64,000 nucleotides of DNA from NCBI RefSeq assembly GCF_000524195.1, contig NW_020170382.1:2592771-2656770 (forward strand), written 5' to 3'. The notes under the pieces were generated by a model. That model saw nothing but the letters and a program-made list of their open reading frames with translations, did no database searches and had not been told where the DNA came from. Within the stretch, counting starts at the first letter, position 1. Each line of letters starts with the position of its first letter. Positions 1 through 9,961 of this stretch are shown one piece after another. Position numbers and translations under genes: made by a program. Origin of the DNA: Echinococcus granulosus. Its lineage: Eukaryota > Platyhelminthes > Cestoda > Cyclophyllidea > Taeniidae.

Positions 1-398
1 CTGTTAATAGCTTTTCTGCAGAACACGGGACTGGGAGAGATGCCGAAGGTAGACGTCAACATCAACCCTTCTGTTAGGAGTCATCACCATTCTCCCATCC
101 GTAGCATATGTACTTCTTCCGCTCTACTAAGGCTTACCACGCAGAAGTGGAAAATCAGGATACATGTCTTTCAAGATCGGGTTCGCTTTCCGCTGCCACC
201 AATGTAGCGTCCCGGGACTCCCTGAAGACGAAAGAAGACACAATACTCGGGCAGAATATATATTCAGCACGGAGAAGGTGTCTGGGCTATTGGCATGGCC
301 CAAAAGGCCAACCCACCCAGCGAGGTACAAGGGGGCTAATTCGAGGCACAAAAGTGGCGCCTCACCAGCACCGAGGGATAAACCACTATCGTATTACA
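1..398 (-). mobile_element. TRIM-type LTR element, cut by the window edge
   Basis: Positions 203-398 are a 196-bp LTR clearly related to those at 6212-6409 and 6735-6932, starting TGTAGCG and ending TTACA on the + strand. The 24 bases just left of it (about 179-202) match, with one difference, the bases beside the LTR at 6735; read on the minus strand they start TTGGTGGCA and are the likely primer binding site. So 203-398 is the element's 5' LTR in minus sense and the internal region runs left, out of the window. The left LTR and the target duplication partner are not visible. No protein is encoded; the short open frames across it are incidental. Confidence 0.75.
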
Positions 399-980
399 CA
401 ACACATTATAGTAAGATACTAGGTGCAAAAAGCTTTCACTAACGATAGCCGAATTCCTTCTTAAACGGTGATTATCAAGCAACAATGACAATGCATTTTA
501 TAAATAAGTCTAGCGGCTACAAAAACAGCAACTTATGTTAGTATAAAATCGGTTAAAAACAATGCAAAATGCTTTAAAATTCAGTACTTTAGCAGGGGCA
601 AAAATGATATATTTCTAGGCAGAAAACAACTCCCAATTGAACTTGTTATTCCCATTGCGAATATAGGAAGAGAAGTGGATGTCTCCCAAAACGCATATTT
701 ACCAGGTTCTATCGATATTTCTCATAATTATATAAAAGTAGAATGAATGCATATCATAGTCATTTAACTATCAGCTTCAAATATGAGAGCATTACTATAT
801 TTTGCACAAACAGTTTACTTTTGATATTTCACTTTTAGATCTAGTAAAATCACAAGGCAAACTGCAGTACCAGACAAAAGTTATGTCAGCGTTTTGAATA
901 TCCTTGAAACCATTTTTCGGAAAACTTTTGTTTTAATTGCCTGGGCGTCAAAACTGCTTTTGGTGGGGTGTCGTTCCGGC
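399..980. other. Intergenic, 5' flank of RPL22
   Basis: AT-rich DNA between the LTR and the L22 start codon. No exon, repeat copy or RNA gene was recognised. The promoter and 5' UTR of L22 must lie here but no diagnostic element was seen. Confidence 0.5.
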
Positions 981-1481
981 ATGGTCGCCAAAGCTGCGAA
1001 GAAGCCAGTTCCAAAAGGGCCTACCAAAAAGCAACCTTTGAGGTTTACCATTGAGTGTTCTGCTGAAGTCATCGAAAAGGATATTATCGACTTTGCTTTC
1101 TTCGTAAGTCCTAAACTGTGGCACTTGCAGTGTCTCGCTGCAGATTAGGGCCACCTTCCCTAATCATGTGCTATCTGGCGTTTCTAGGAGAGGTATCTGA
1201 GGGAACACATTAAAGTGAATGGCAAAGTCAAGAATTTGGGCAAGAACGTGCACGTGGAGCGCGACAAGTCTACCATACATGTGACCTCGTCGATTCCCTT
1301 CTCAAAGAGGTGGGCGATTTGTAGTTGAGCTAACCCCCTCAGGTATCTGAAGTACCTTACGAAGCGATTTCTAAAGCTTCACAACCTTCGCGACTATCTT
1401 CACGTCATCGCCACAAGCAAGGTTGCCTATCAGTTGAAGTTCTTCAACTTTGATACAGAGGAGACTGATGATGAAGAATAA
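981..1481 (+). CDS. RPL22: 60S ribosomal protein L22 (eL22)
   Basis: Component of the large cytosolic ribosomal subunit. Three exons, 981-1103, 1188-1309 and 1343-1481, separated by introns of 84 and 33 bp with GT..AG ends. The phases close exactly to 384 nt, a 127-residue protein, close to the 128 of vertebrate L22. Recognisable blocks are [16 protein letters not shown] in exon 1, [19 protein letters not shown] at the start of exon 2, the [16 protein letters not shown] block split by the 33-bp intron, and [13 protein letters not shown] in exon 3. The C-terminus is acidic (ETDDEE) as in the family. The start chosen is the ATG before VAKAAKKP; an upstream in-frame ATG at 894 would add residues not seen in L22. 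Confidence 0.97.
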
Positions 1482-2521
1482 TCTAATAATAGATACGACC
1501 GGCTAGGTGTCTGTTTCGGTTCTTTTTAAGGTTCTGTTAAACTGCTTTTGCATAATGTAGCTTGTTTTACGTGCACACTAAACGGTTAGCTGTCGTGGCT
1601 TTAGAGATAAGTGGGGTTCTGTAGGCGTGGATTTTCCGGAGGGGAGAGGCGTCTGATTTGTTTTCTACTTCGATGGTCAATCACGTGTTCTGCGTTTATG
1701 GGCGCATGCTCCTGCTTGCTGTGTTGTTACGTCAGGTCTTTGTCGGTCTGTTGCCTAAGTCTGTCCCTCCTCTACTGGAGCCAATATGCAAGGGAAGTAT
1801 CGGTGTCTGATGTGTTTATTAGCGGAAGGGTCTGTGCCTCGGAGCCCCGGATCTGCTTGTTAGTCAGACGGCTTTGGCCGTGTGGCGTCGTCAATTATCT
1901 CTATACCGAGGGACCGCAGACTGATCGGATCTTCTGGCACCAGCTTTGTCATCCAGTTCTGGAAACAGAGTAGGGTCGAAATAGGGATTGCAACGATGCT
2001 GAGGATGAGCAACAGTAGCGTGCCTCCGAAACCTAAAAATTGGTGAGGCGTCAAGTTTTGGGTTGTATGCTTGATTTTAACTCTGGGGGGCATTTGGATT
2101 AGTCACGTGGTGGTACGCACGCATTGTCGACGCGAATGCCCATCTAACGCCTCTATCTGTTCTGGGTTCTTGCACGAAACGTGTTGGTGAAATTGGAGAA
2201 ATTGGTTCGGAGAGAGCTTGAAGTGGTAGTTTGGAGATTGGTTGGGATTCACGTGACTTTACCTTTGGACCCTCGATTTCTTCTACCCAGAGCTTTGTCG
2301 AGTTTTGATCCGCTGTAGAAGCACCAGATTCAGGATGCTCGTTGGCCTGAGCTGAGATTTTCTCGTAAGCCTAGGAAAAGTAAGGGGGTAATCTCGTAAT
2401 GTACTTTACTGGCGCCTCCCTTTACAAAGCACCGGTGCGGTAAATTAACGCGATTCCTGGGAATCCCAAGTCACATTATGATATCCAGTTGACAATAAAA
2501 CAAGCGTTTTGGTTGTTGAGG
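1482..2521. other. Intergenic, G+T-rich on the + strand
   Basis: About 1 kb between the L22 stop and the end of the minus-strand LIM gene. The first 800 bases are visibly rich in G and T on the L22 coding strand. The open frames here match no known family. The two genes are convergent, so both 3' UTRs lie here; no canonical AATAAA was found close behind the L22 stop. Confidence 0.5.
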
Positions 2522-5132
2522 TTACATATTAAATATGTACGGTTGATAAGGTTTTACCATGACCAAGGCGTTGACGTTGGCTCTCCCATGAGTCGTCTGT
2601 GTCAATTGCTGTTTCGATTCTGACCCTCTCTTCGATAAAACTGATTTCAATTCTTGTGAAGGTTTTTGATTATTGTTGAATAGGGGTGAAGGAACAGGTA
2701 GTGGAGAGTTTGAACTGGTAGCAGGTGACTGCAAAATTTCCTCTCTGTCACTTAAAATGGGATCTTTGGAGATCCGCGATTTACTTAGAGTTGAACACTT
2801 GCTGATGGAAGTACGACCACTTAATTCTACCTGACTGAGTTCCTGATCGGAGCACGATGGAGACTGAGGTGAACAAGATCCACGCTTTGGAGAGAGGCCC
2901 ACTGCAACTGGAGGCATTCGATTAGTACCTGTAGAAGGATTGGGTATACAAACCGATGGCTTCTTCAGGCGTTTGGGTTTAGGTGGTGGTGAGGAAGCCC
3001 CTAACTCTACATTCTGCGACTCCTTTTTCTGCTCCTCTTGTTTCAATTTCAGTGAATCTGAAGTAGAATTAGCCTCTTTTTCGTCATCATCCGTTCCATA
3101 GGCAGCACTTTCACAGCGAGAACTGGTGACCACGTGCCGTTCTACAGCCTTAAATTGAGCTAAAATTACAAGAGCTTGTACAATACTAGGGGGCATCGAG
3201 CACTTAATGCTAAGTATTTTTAAAAGAAGTATCTCACAATCGCTTCAATATGGCGTTTTCAAATAACACTTTATCACTCGATTTGCGACCGATTTCTATG
3301 GTGTTAAAAAATGCTTCAAAATATGGGAGTGATATTAGCCCTATTTGCTGAAATGTGGGGTAGATAGCATCCTTGCAGATAAAGACATGCCTAGATGGTA
3401 TTAAGTCTATAAAACTAACACAATGATTCGTATTTCTTAAGAATACGAAGGCAAGCTGATCATTATTTCAATGATAAATGCTTTACTTAAAAGAAGAGGT
3501 TGGCTCTCGCCCATAAAGAGGTGTACTTTTCAGCAGCAGGACCGTGTCAATTTCCTTGAACTACTCGACCCCTTTAGACATACCAGTTTAATAAAACAAA
3601 TGTGAAGCATTATTATCGAAGAGTTTTACCAAACTTGCAAACACGCGCTTTAATGAGCTCAATTCAGTGTGCCATTACTTCCCTGTAAAAGTAGCAATAA
3701 TTGGAATGCATCACTTTGAATAATGAAATGGATGAGAACACGTAAAGCATCATTTAACGAACGCGACTTCAAACGACTAATAATGCTGGGCAATTACACG
3801 ACCGTTTACTCGACAAACAATCTTAGAGACTTAAAGTGTAATAACATCCCGTTCCGCAGCAACAGAAGGGATTTTAGAATCCATCTAAAGTGAAAGAAAA
3901 AACAATCGGCCTGAAGGCCTCAAAATGCAGATGTTGGTGGTTATCGTATAAAGAAAGATAGAGGACAATTGTACACTTCAGTATGCCTAAGTAAGACAGT
4001 CAATACTACAATGGATTGAGCCACAATGGGCTAAACTTTTAAACATAGGTCACACAAGTTTTTGCCAGATACGATTATTTTAATCAATATATAAGTCTGT
4101 CGAGCAACAAAGAAATATCTTAAAATATTTCTTTTTACTTGCAGATAAAAATCAAGTGCTTCTGATTGACCCACTTCTGAACAATCGAAATTGGCATGAT
4201 TATTACAAAAGCATCAACACTATAACGGTAACTTCGGTTATTAAATAACAAATGCGTAATCGAATAAATTGGTACCTGCTAACCTGATCCTCAACTCTTC
4301 GTTAAAATGTTTTGGTATGGGTATACTTGATTCCTGAAAAGTTATAAGACATGAGACAACATTGCCTCAAATAGAACCATGAATTTGAACTTTGCATTAC
4401 CTTTACGTACTGCTCAATTTTCTTCCTAACTTCTAGAAGTAAACACCAAAAGATTTATGTAATCATTTGGAAATCTGCTAGACAAATAAGACGAAAAAAC
4501 GCCTGACTTCGGTGCAATTGTACTTCTACTTCGGACAAACTAATAAAAATGATTAAATCATTTGCCCGACAACTACTTGCATTGTAACACGTACCTTGGT
4601 TTGCTAACAAAAGTGAATGACTTAAACTGACGTCTATTAAAAGATAAGTTTTACCTGACAAATCTTTCGCTTCATTCGTAGCTTTGACTTTCCTAGAGTG
4701 GCTGCTGCGTTTGAGTGAGAGGCGGCATTCATGGCAAAAGAACTTTCGCCCTCCGATGTAGAACTTCGAAGCGGGCGTAAAGTTGATCCTACTCACTAAT
4801 TTCATTTAATCCAACGTACCCACACCTTGAACACTGAAAGCATTCCTTATGAAAGTCTCCAAACTGGGTTATTATCCGGTCTCCTCTGATGATTGACTGA
4901 CATGTGCGACAGCATGCAGCTTTTATGTCATCGTAGCAAACAAGTTTACCCGACAACAGGAAATAGGGCTTGTTGTGAAGATCTACATTGCAAACTATAG
5001 TCGGAATTACATGGAATTAAATGTGAGGGTACCAGAACATCGAAAACAGTCAGGATGAAAAAATCCGTCCTTCAGCTGATAAAACGGGATCAAACACTTT
5101 TGACCACAACCGATGCATACACATCCTGGCAT
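2522..5132 (-). CDS. Protein with two tandem LIM domains
   Basis: Six exons on the minus strand: 5033-5132, 4820-4994, 4655-4788, 4401-4432, 4284-4333 and 2522-3209. Introns of 38 and 31 bp split the LIM region; one exon is only 32 bp. All phases agree, giving 392 residues from the ATG at 5132. LIM1 starts CIGCGQKC and continues HPDCFRCSVCNVDLHNKPY to a CYDD end; LIM2 starts CRTCQSIIRGDRI, then HKECFQCSRC and FFCHEC. Both keep the eight zinc ligands. A basic linker and a short stretch (VRKKIEQYVK) follow, then about 200 residues rich in Ser, Pro and Lys without a known domain. LIM domains bind proteins, often in actin or transcription complexes; which applies here is unknown. An AG acceptor lies 10 bases before the ATG, so the 5' end may be spliced to an upstream or trans-spliced leader, and further coding exons upstream cannot be excluded. 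Confidence 0.8.
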
Positions 5133-5142
5133 TTTATATGGC

Positions 5143-6206
5143 CTACAACATAAAGAGATACATTTACAAATTTTTACTTTAAAACACAAAGACGTTCAGT
5201 CTGCACAATAGTTAAAAACTTGAACACGATAATACATACACAAAGTTACAAGATCCTGTGACTTTTAACAATTGTCGGATTAATTAAACAAAACACAAAT
5301 GGAATTGTTTGAGTAACATTAATATCGATCTGAGTATAATCCATGCCAAATCTATTACTCCGGTGTTTATAAGAGTAGAGGTTCTTTATTAATATTTAGC
5401 TACATTGATATTACAACGAAAAAGTCTGTTTTGGATGGGATCTAAAATTATCACTTCTCCTGCTCTCACTATGTGCCTGGTTTATTAAAAAAAAACAGCA
5501 AAACATAATAGCAGCCTGTTATTTATTTTTGCCTTCTTACTCATTCGAACTTTAGTGAATCAATTACTGGTGGTCAAATTATGGTATTAAACGCGGGAAA
5601 ATTGTTGTAACTACCTATTTTTAAAACCATAATGCTGTAAGTGGGGCATTTTAAGAAGATGGTTGTGTATCTCCAAGTTTAAGTAAGGAGATGCTTTTGA
5701 CCTAATCATTTACCACGCAGGGTGGGTTGGCTTTTAGGCTACGCCAGTAGCTTAAATACCTTCTTTTTGTCATATACATATTCCGTCAAAGCATTATGTC
5801 TGCAATCTCAAAACCGTCAGGCATATTATTAGTTGTTTCTTCAACAAATCATGTGACACTGCGACATTTTTATTTTATGTCTAATGCAAAATTCTCAACT
5901 CCTTGAGCTGGAACTCCGCGCAATATTGTTTTTCTTTAATCGCTTTTACAACCAACCCCCCTCCATAACACCTTGTCTTGTGACGAAATTGGGGAAGCTC
6001 TGGCGATCTCTGGTGGCCCTCCAGGGCCTCCCTTAAGTCACCATAAGACAAAGTGGTTTAGAAGAATCCGTGGTACCATTATGTAGAAAAGCTAATGGGC
6101 TATTAAAACAGTCTGAATCCTATGTCATGGAGTGAAGTGCGCCACGAAGAAAATAAAGTATTTGGGTGGACTAATGCACAGTCAAATGAAACAACAAATC
6201 AGCACA
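5143..6206. other. Intergenic, between LIM gene and TRIM element
   Basis: AT-rich sequence upstream of the minus-strand LIM gene. It contains a decayed LTR fragment near 5715-5822. No exon was recognised. Confidence 0.45.
5715..5822 (+). repeat. Decayed fragment of the TRIM LTR
   Basis: The stretch starting GGGTGGGTTGGCTTTTAGGC, then GCCAGTAG, a run ending in TACCTTC, TACATATTC and ATTATGTCT, follows the order of blocks in the reverse complement of the LTRs at 203, 6212 and 6735. Similarity is weak and gapped and both ends are lost. It is in the opposite orientation to the complete element downstream. Confidence 0.4.
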
Positions 6207-6211
6207 CCATT
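6207..6211. repeat. Target site duplication, left copy
   Basis: CCATT, identical to 6933-6937 and directly abutting the outer ends of the two LTRs. Five base pairs is a usual duplication length for LTR element integrases. Confidence 0.88.
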
Positions 6212-6409
6212 TGTAGCGTTTCGAGACTCCCTGAAGGCGAAAGAAGACACAATACTCATGCAGAACATATATATTTAGCACGGAGAAGGTGTCTTGGATA
6301 TTGGCATGGCCCAAAAGGCCAGCCCACCCAGCGAGATACAAGGGAGCGAATCCAAAGTACAAAAGTGGCGCCTCACCAGAACCGAGGGATAAACCACTAT
6401 CCTACTACA
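6212..6409 (-). repeat. 3' LTR of the complete TRIM element
   Basis: 198 bp, TGTAGCG to CTACTACA on the + strand, the same length as the partner at 6735-6932. In minus sense it follows the polypurine tract and is therefore the 3' LTR. Confidence 0.88.
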
Positions 6410-6412
6410 CAG

Positions 6413-6427
6413 CCTCCCTCCTCTTTT
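6413..6427 (-). other. Polypurine tract of the TRIM element
   Basis: On the minus strand the sequence is AAAAGAGGAGGGAGG, then CTG, then the LTR start TGTAGTAGG. A purine run directly before the 3' LTR is where plus-strand DNA synthesis is primed in LTR elements. It fixes the orientation. Confidence 0.8.
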
Positions 6428-6715
6428 GAGCGTCGTCCCCGGCGCTCCCGCAGGTCAACTTATTGCGTCAGCCATTACTACGTAGTCGGTGCAGTAAAGA
6501 AGCACCCACGAGCCGACCGTGCCAGTCACCAAATTAGTGCGCAACTGAGGGGGTACTTGAACACAACGTCACTGATCCCTCTTTGCGGCTTGACTGGATC
6601 TAAGGTTTCGTCCGCTTTAGGGATTTAATTCAGGACGGGGGAATGCGTCAGCCATCATGCGTGTCCGTAGATAGATGCAAGAACACTGACTTAAAAGCAG
6701 ATTTGAGTAAGGGTT

Positions 6716-6733
6716 CGCTTTCCGTTGCCACCA
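6716..6733 (-). other. Primer binding site of the TRIM element
   Basis: On the minus strand, one base after the 5' LTR end, the sequence is TGGTGGCAACGGAAAGCG. TGG pairs with the CCA end of a tRNA. The same site beside the LTR at 203 differs at one position, so it is conserved where the rest of the internal region is not. The matching tRNA was not identified. Confidence 0.7.
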
Positions 6734-6734
6734 A

Positions 6735-6932
6735 TGTAGCGTCCCGAGACTCCCTTAAGACAAAAGAAGACACAATACTCGGGCAGAATATACATATTCA
6801 ACACGGAGAAGGTGTCTGGGCTATTGGCATGGCCGGAAAGGCCAGCCCACCCAGCGAGGTACAAGGGGGCTAATTCAAAGTGCAAATGTGGCGCCTCACT
6901 AGAACCGAGGGATAAGCCACTATCGTATTACA
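6735..6932 (-). repeat. 5' LTR of the complete TRIM element
   Basis: 198 bp, TGTAGCG to GTATTACA on the + strand. In minus sense it is followed by the primer binding site and is therefore the 5' LTR. Confidence 0.88.
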
Positions 6933-6937
6933 CCATT
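6933..6937. repeat. Target site duplication, right copy
   Basis: CCATT, partner of 6207-6211. Confidence 0.88.
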
Positions 6938-7338
6938 TGTATGTAGATTACTTTAAATTCTACCAGAGTCTTGGCAGTCAGGTTTGATAACTTATGGGAA
7001 AATCGCTTCAAAATGCAGCGAAAGAAAACATAGTTACTGCTTAATAATGGAGGAAGTTGGTAATCTGGTTCTAGCCATTTAAAGGATGAGACCTTTATAT
7101 TTAACCCATCTTGCATCTAGCTACAAACAGGCAAAAAGTTGCTCTGATTTTTAATAATTTCCTTTAAGATTTCGGCAATAAAGAGGATGTCAATATCGGG
7201 CTTGTAATCCTGTGCAATTGCTACAAGTCTTGCCACAAACGCAGTTAATAAATATTTTATATCATTTGCACCTGCATGGTGCACTAATATTTTTATCCTT
7301 TTAAAGTGTCTCATGATTCTGTTGTTTCCACGTTCCAT
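6938..7338 (-). pseudogene. Fragment resembling an SGNH/GDSL esterase core (doubtful)
   Basis: On the minus strand one frame runs from 7338 to about 6930, broken by a TAG at 7117-7119. Its first half holds a hydrophobic strand followed by HHAGANDI, which resembles block III (GxND) of SGNH hydrolases, then an alternation of helix- and strand-like segments (FVARLVAIAQDYKPDIDILF). Such esterase-like domains occur in flatworm retroelement proteins as well as host enzymes. The nucleophile block (GDS) is absent and the TRIM element is inserted at its far end. The identification rests on one short motif. Confidence 0.25.
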
Positions 7339-7351
7339 TTAATGTTCGCCG

Positions 7352-7398
7352 CACCCAACCAATCAAATTGGCGTGTATCGCGATAACTTGGTTGGGTG
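7352..7398. promoter_or_regulatory. Inverted repeat with CCAAT box upstream of the Egalitarian-like gene
   Basis: CACCCAACCAA at 7352-7362 is repeated inverted without mismatch at 7388-7398, around a 25-bp loop. CCAAT is read on the + strand at 7359-7363. It ends 70 bp before the chosen start codon, where a core promoter or 5' UTR would be expected. Function is inferred from position only. Confidence 0.35.
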
Positions 7399-7467
7399 TG
7401 GTCGTGCTCCCTTCTGCTGCGCGCCTGTGAGTGTTGCACTTTACTGGAATACCTACATAGATTAGTC

Positions 7468-9961
7468 ATGGCTGAGATCTATTCCTTATATCTAATGGAA
7501 ATTCTTATACAAGCCAATGGTACTCTCCCTCTTGAAGATGTCTGGCAATATTTCCTTATGCAGTTTCCGCATACGTGGGATAATTTTCCAGACTTTGAGG
7601 CATTCGTGCACTCTCAATCCATGTTGTTTGGAGTTCAAAATAACTATGTCTTTCTTAAGGACACTCAGGCGATTGACTCGATCGCTTATTATAGAAATGA
7701 TTTTAACCCAGTTTTTCCTCTTACTCAAGTTCATGTTGGTCCCCTACCGCCACCGCCGCGAATCCTCCATGCCCAAGATTTCACTGCAGAAGCTGAAGCT
7801 GTAAAGTACTTTCAAAGACAGATCAGCCGCCGCAATGAACCTTGGGTTCCAATCAAGAGTCTGGCAGGGCACCTTTCTCAGGCCTCTGCCAACATTCGAG
7901 CTGTTGTAGGACCCCAGTCCGACTTTTTGTACTTTCTTCTGAGACATCCGCGCATCTTTGAAGTGCAAGGAGATTTAGTTAGCCTGCGTGATGAGGTGAG
8001 GCTGAACTATCTTTCTCGCCAGAGCACTCAAATTCGTCAAAACGGCAGCAGACGAAATCGTCCCCTCTCAATGTATGTTTCTTCTGGCATTTGTTCCCTG
8101 CCACAAAGCAAAAATGAGACGTCAGAGTATTCGAACGTAAGCGTATACTCCTCTCAATCAGTGCAAAACTTGCCACAGCAGACTCTGATGTCAGAGCAAC
8201 TAAACTCCTCTCAGACCATCCTCATATCTCTCGTCGATTATGCAGCGGCCATGTGGTTGCGCCAAGCCATCGAAAAGTTGGGAGGCACTAAAGATTGTGG
8301 AGTATTATTAGATGACCTGATGCAGGAGTTTGTGTCTGCTCCTGTCAACATTCGTAATTCTGTGGGCCTGACTCGAATCGAGGTAACGGAGTTCTTGGAG
8401 AAGTTCAACCAACTCTTTGAAATCGACCAAATTATGTGCAAGAATAAGGTGCTGGATAAGGCGAGCACCACATTTATCATCTCCGACTCTGCGAGTGCTA
8501 ACAGCAGAAGCATCTCGCTCATAAACAAGAAGGGCATAGCCTATTGCATCTCGAGATCCTGGGGGATTATTGACCTGGGTCAACATGAGCATGTTTTTTT
8601 CGACCGGTCTTTATTCAAGCATGTCGAAAATTTGACAAAACACTTTGCGGTGAATAGCTTTTTCATTTTCTCAATACTAAAATTTGATTGTATCACTAGT
8701 TTGATGACTAATTTGCACAAAATACCACTTTGTAATTATTTTATTTCGTACTGCGAAAAAATTAATAACGTTACTAGTTTTATGCTTCCAGGTAAGTTAT
8801 AAAAGACTGAATTTATGCGAAATTTGTTATTTCCAAGTTACTTATTTGCAGTTCTATCTGCCATTAAATATGCTGATCCGCGAATTTATGGTACATGATT
8901 AAATATGAAGAGTTTTATTACTCAAGTGCGTATTTTAAACTCTTTCATCGGAATATAGCAAACTCCTAGTGGTTTCATCCACTTACAACCACTCCAGCTT
9001 TGGTTAATTCTCCAGATTATATGTGCCCAAAAACTGCAAATTTTTTAACTTATACGGTAATAGGTTATCCTTAATTCAACCTAGACCTGACGATTCCGTT
9101 TGCTCTGCATTTGACATCTATTACTAATATCATTGGCTTGAAATCCGTCTTGTGTTTTTCATGATACTTGGCGTCTTTCTTGTAAACCGAGTCACTATTG
9201 TTTGGAGGACTAGTATGATACTAAATTAAATTCGTTTCTTTACCCTGGCAGCATTTGTACGCTACCCATTGTCAGTCCATTCAAAACCTACTTTGACCAC
9301 TTAGGTGGGCGAGACGCTGTGTTTCAACGCTGTTCTGGCGCCAAAGGAGTCACGCGCCAAGTGGCGGGCGACGCGCGTATGGAAGGAGACAGACATCCTG
9401 GCTGCGCAACTCACGGAGCTGGGTTTGGCTTCTTCATTGACGTCGCAAGTATGCGATTACTCCTCTTCCATTGCTTCCAGCACCCCCTCGGAGGGCAACT
9501 CCGACTCGGGTGTACAGGACGCTACCGTACAGAAACCTCCCTCTTCCTCCGTCTCAACTGGACTCGAGAGCCTCCTCAACAACTCCGAGTTCAACATCGT
9601 ACGTCTGGACGTCGGCAGTTCTGATAAACTCCTCGTCTTGCAGGAACCCGAAGGTCTCGATGATAGCGAGGGCGAAGTCAACAACATCAGCGACGGCGGA
9701 AAAGTTGCCTGCGGTGGTACAAAAGATCTCAAGTCTTCGCCCAGAGGTGCCGATATCGTGGAAGGTGACCAGAGTGATGACAACACTAGTTCCGACTTGA
9801 ACACCATGTCAGACATCCCCAGTATCTCCTCTTGCCTGCCCGCATCTGTGGCGATGGGAAATTTTGTGTCTTCGGGCACGCAGACCTACTTTACGGGTGA
9901 CATCCTCGCCAAGAAGGTTTATCATGAGATTGTGAATAGCGAACAGCAGCAGGATGAGTAG
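7468..9961 (+). CDS. Egalitarian-like protein with winged-helix repeats
   Basis: Two exons, 7468-8649 and 9305-9961, joined in phase 0 across a 655-bp intron (GCG|GTGAAT..TTAG|GTGGGC), give 612 residues. Three similar segments lie near residues 20-75, 110-175 and 270-335; each ends in an FL..xP.LFxV pattern followed by a hydrophobic strand, as in the N-terminal repeats of Drosophila Egalitarian. The middle one carries WVPIKSLAGHLSQAS. Then comes an OB/cold-shock-like stretch, WGIIDLGQHEHVFFDRSLF, completed by the second exon (GETLCFNAVLAPKESRAKW). The last 180 residues are acidic and Ser-rich. Egalitarian links mRNA cargo to Bicaudal-D and dynein; that role is inferred. The 3'-5' exonuclease domain of Egalitarian is not present. 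An in-frame ATG at 7396 is possible but overlaps the inverted repeat. Confidence 0.6.

Larger units (their letters stand above)
6212..6932 (-). mobile_element. Complete TRIM-type non-autonomous LTR retroelement
   Basis: A 721-bp element with two direct 198-bp LTRs, a 325-bp internal region and a perfect 5-bp target duplication (CCATT at 6207-6211 and 6933-6937). Each LTR begins TGT and ends ACA. On the minus strand the order is 5' LTR (6735-6932), primer binding site one base after it, internal region, polypurine tract against the 3' LTR (6212-6409). The internal region has no open frame for gag, protease, reverse transcriptase or integrase, so it would need enzymes supplied in trans. By eye the LTRs differ at about 25 of 198 positions, so the insertion is old. 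It lies between the divergent LIM and Egalitarian-like genes. Confidence 0.88.

Noticed and set aside
108..442. Open frames of about 100 codons across the LTR at 203-398
   Set aside because: The same LTR at 6212 and 6735 has differently broken frames, and LTRs of this element type are non-coding.
1611..1973. 120-codon Cys/Leu-rich open frame behind L22
   Set aside because: Low-complexity product of G+T-rich DNA, no domain, lies in the expected 3' flank.
6122..6628. 168-codon open frame across the left half of the TRIM element
   Set aside because: It runs from flanking DNA through the LTR and over the purine tract on the strand opposite to the element; no family motif.
9319..9879. Alternative frames on both strands over the Egalitarian-like second exon
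   Set aside because: Shadows of the coding frame fixed by the splice at 9305 and by the OB-like block.
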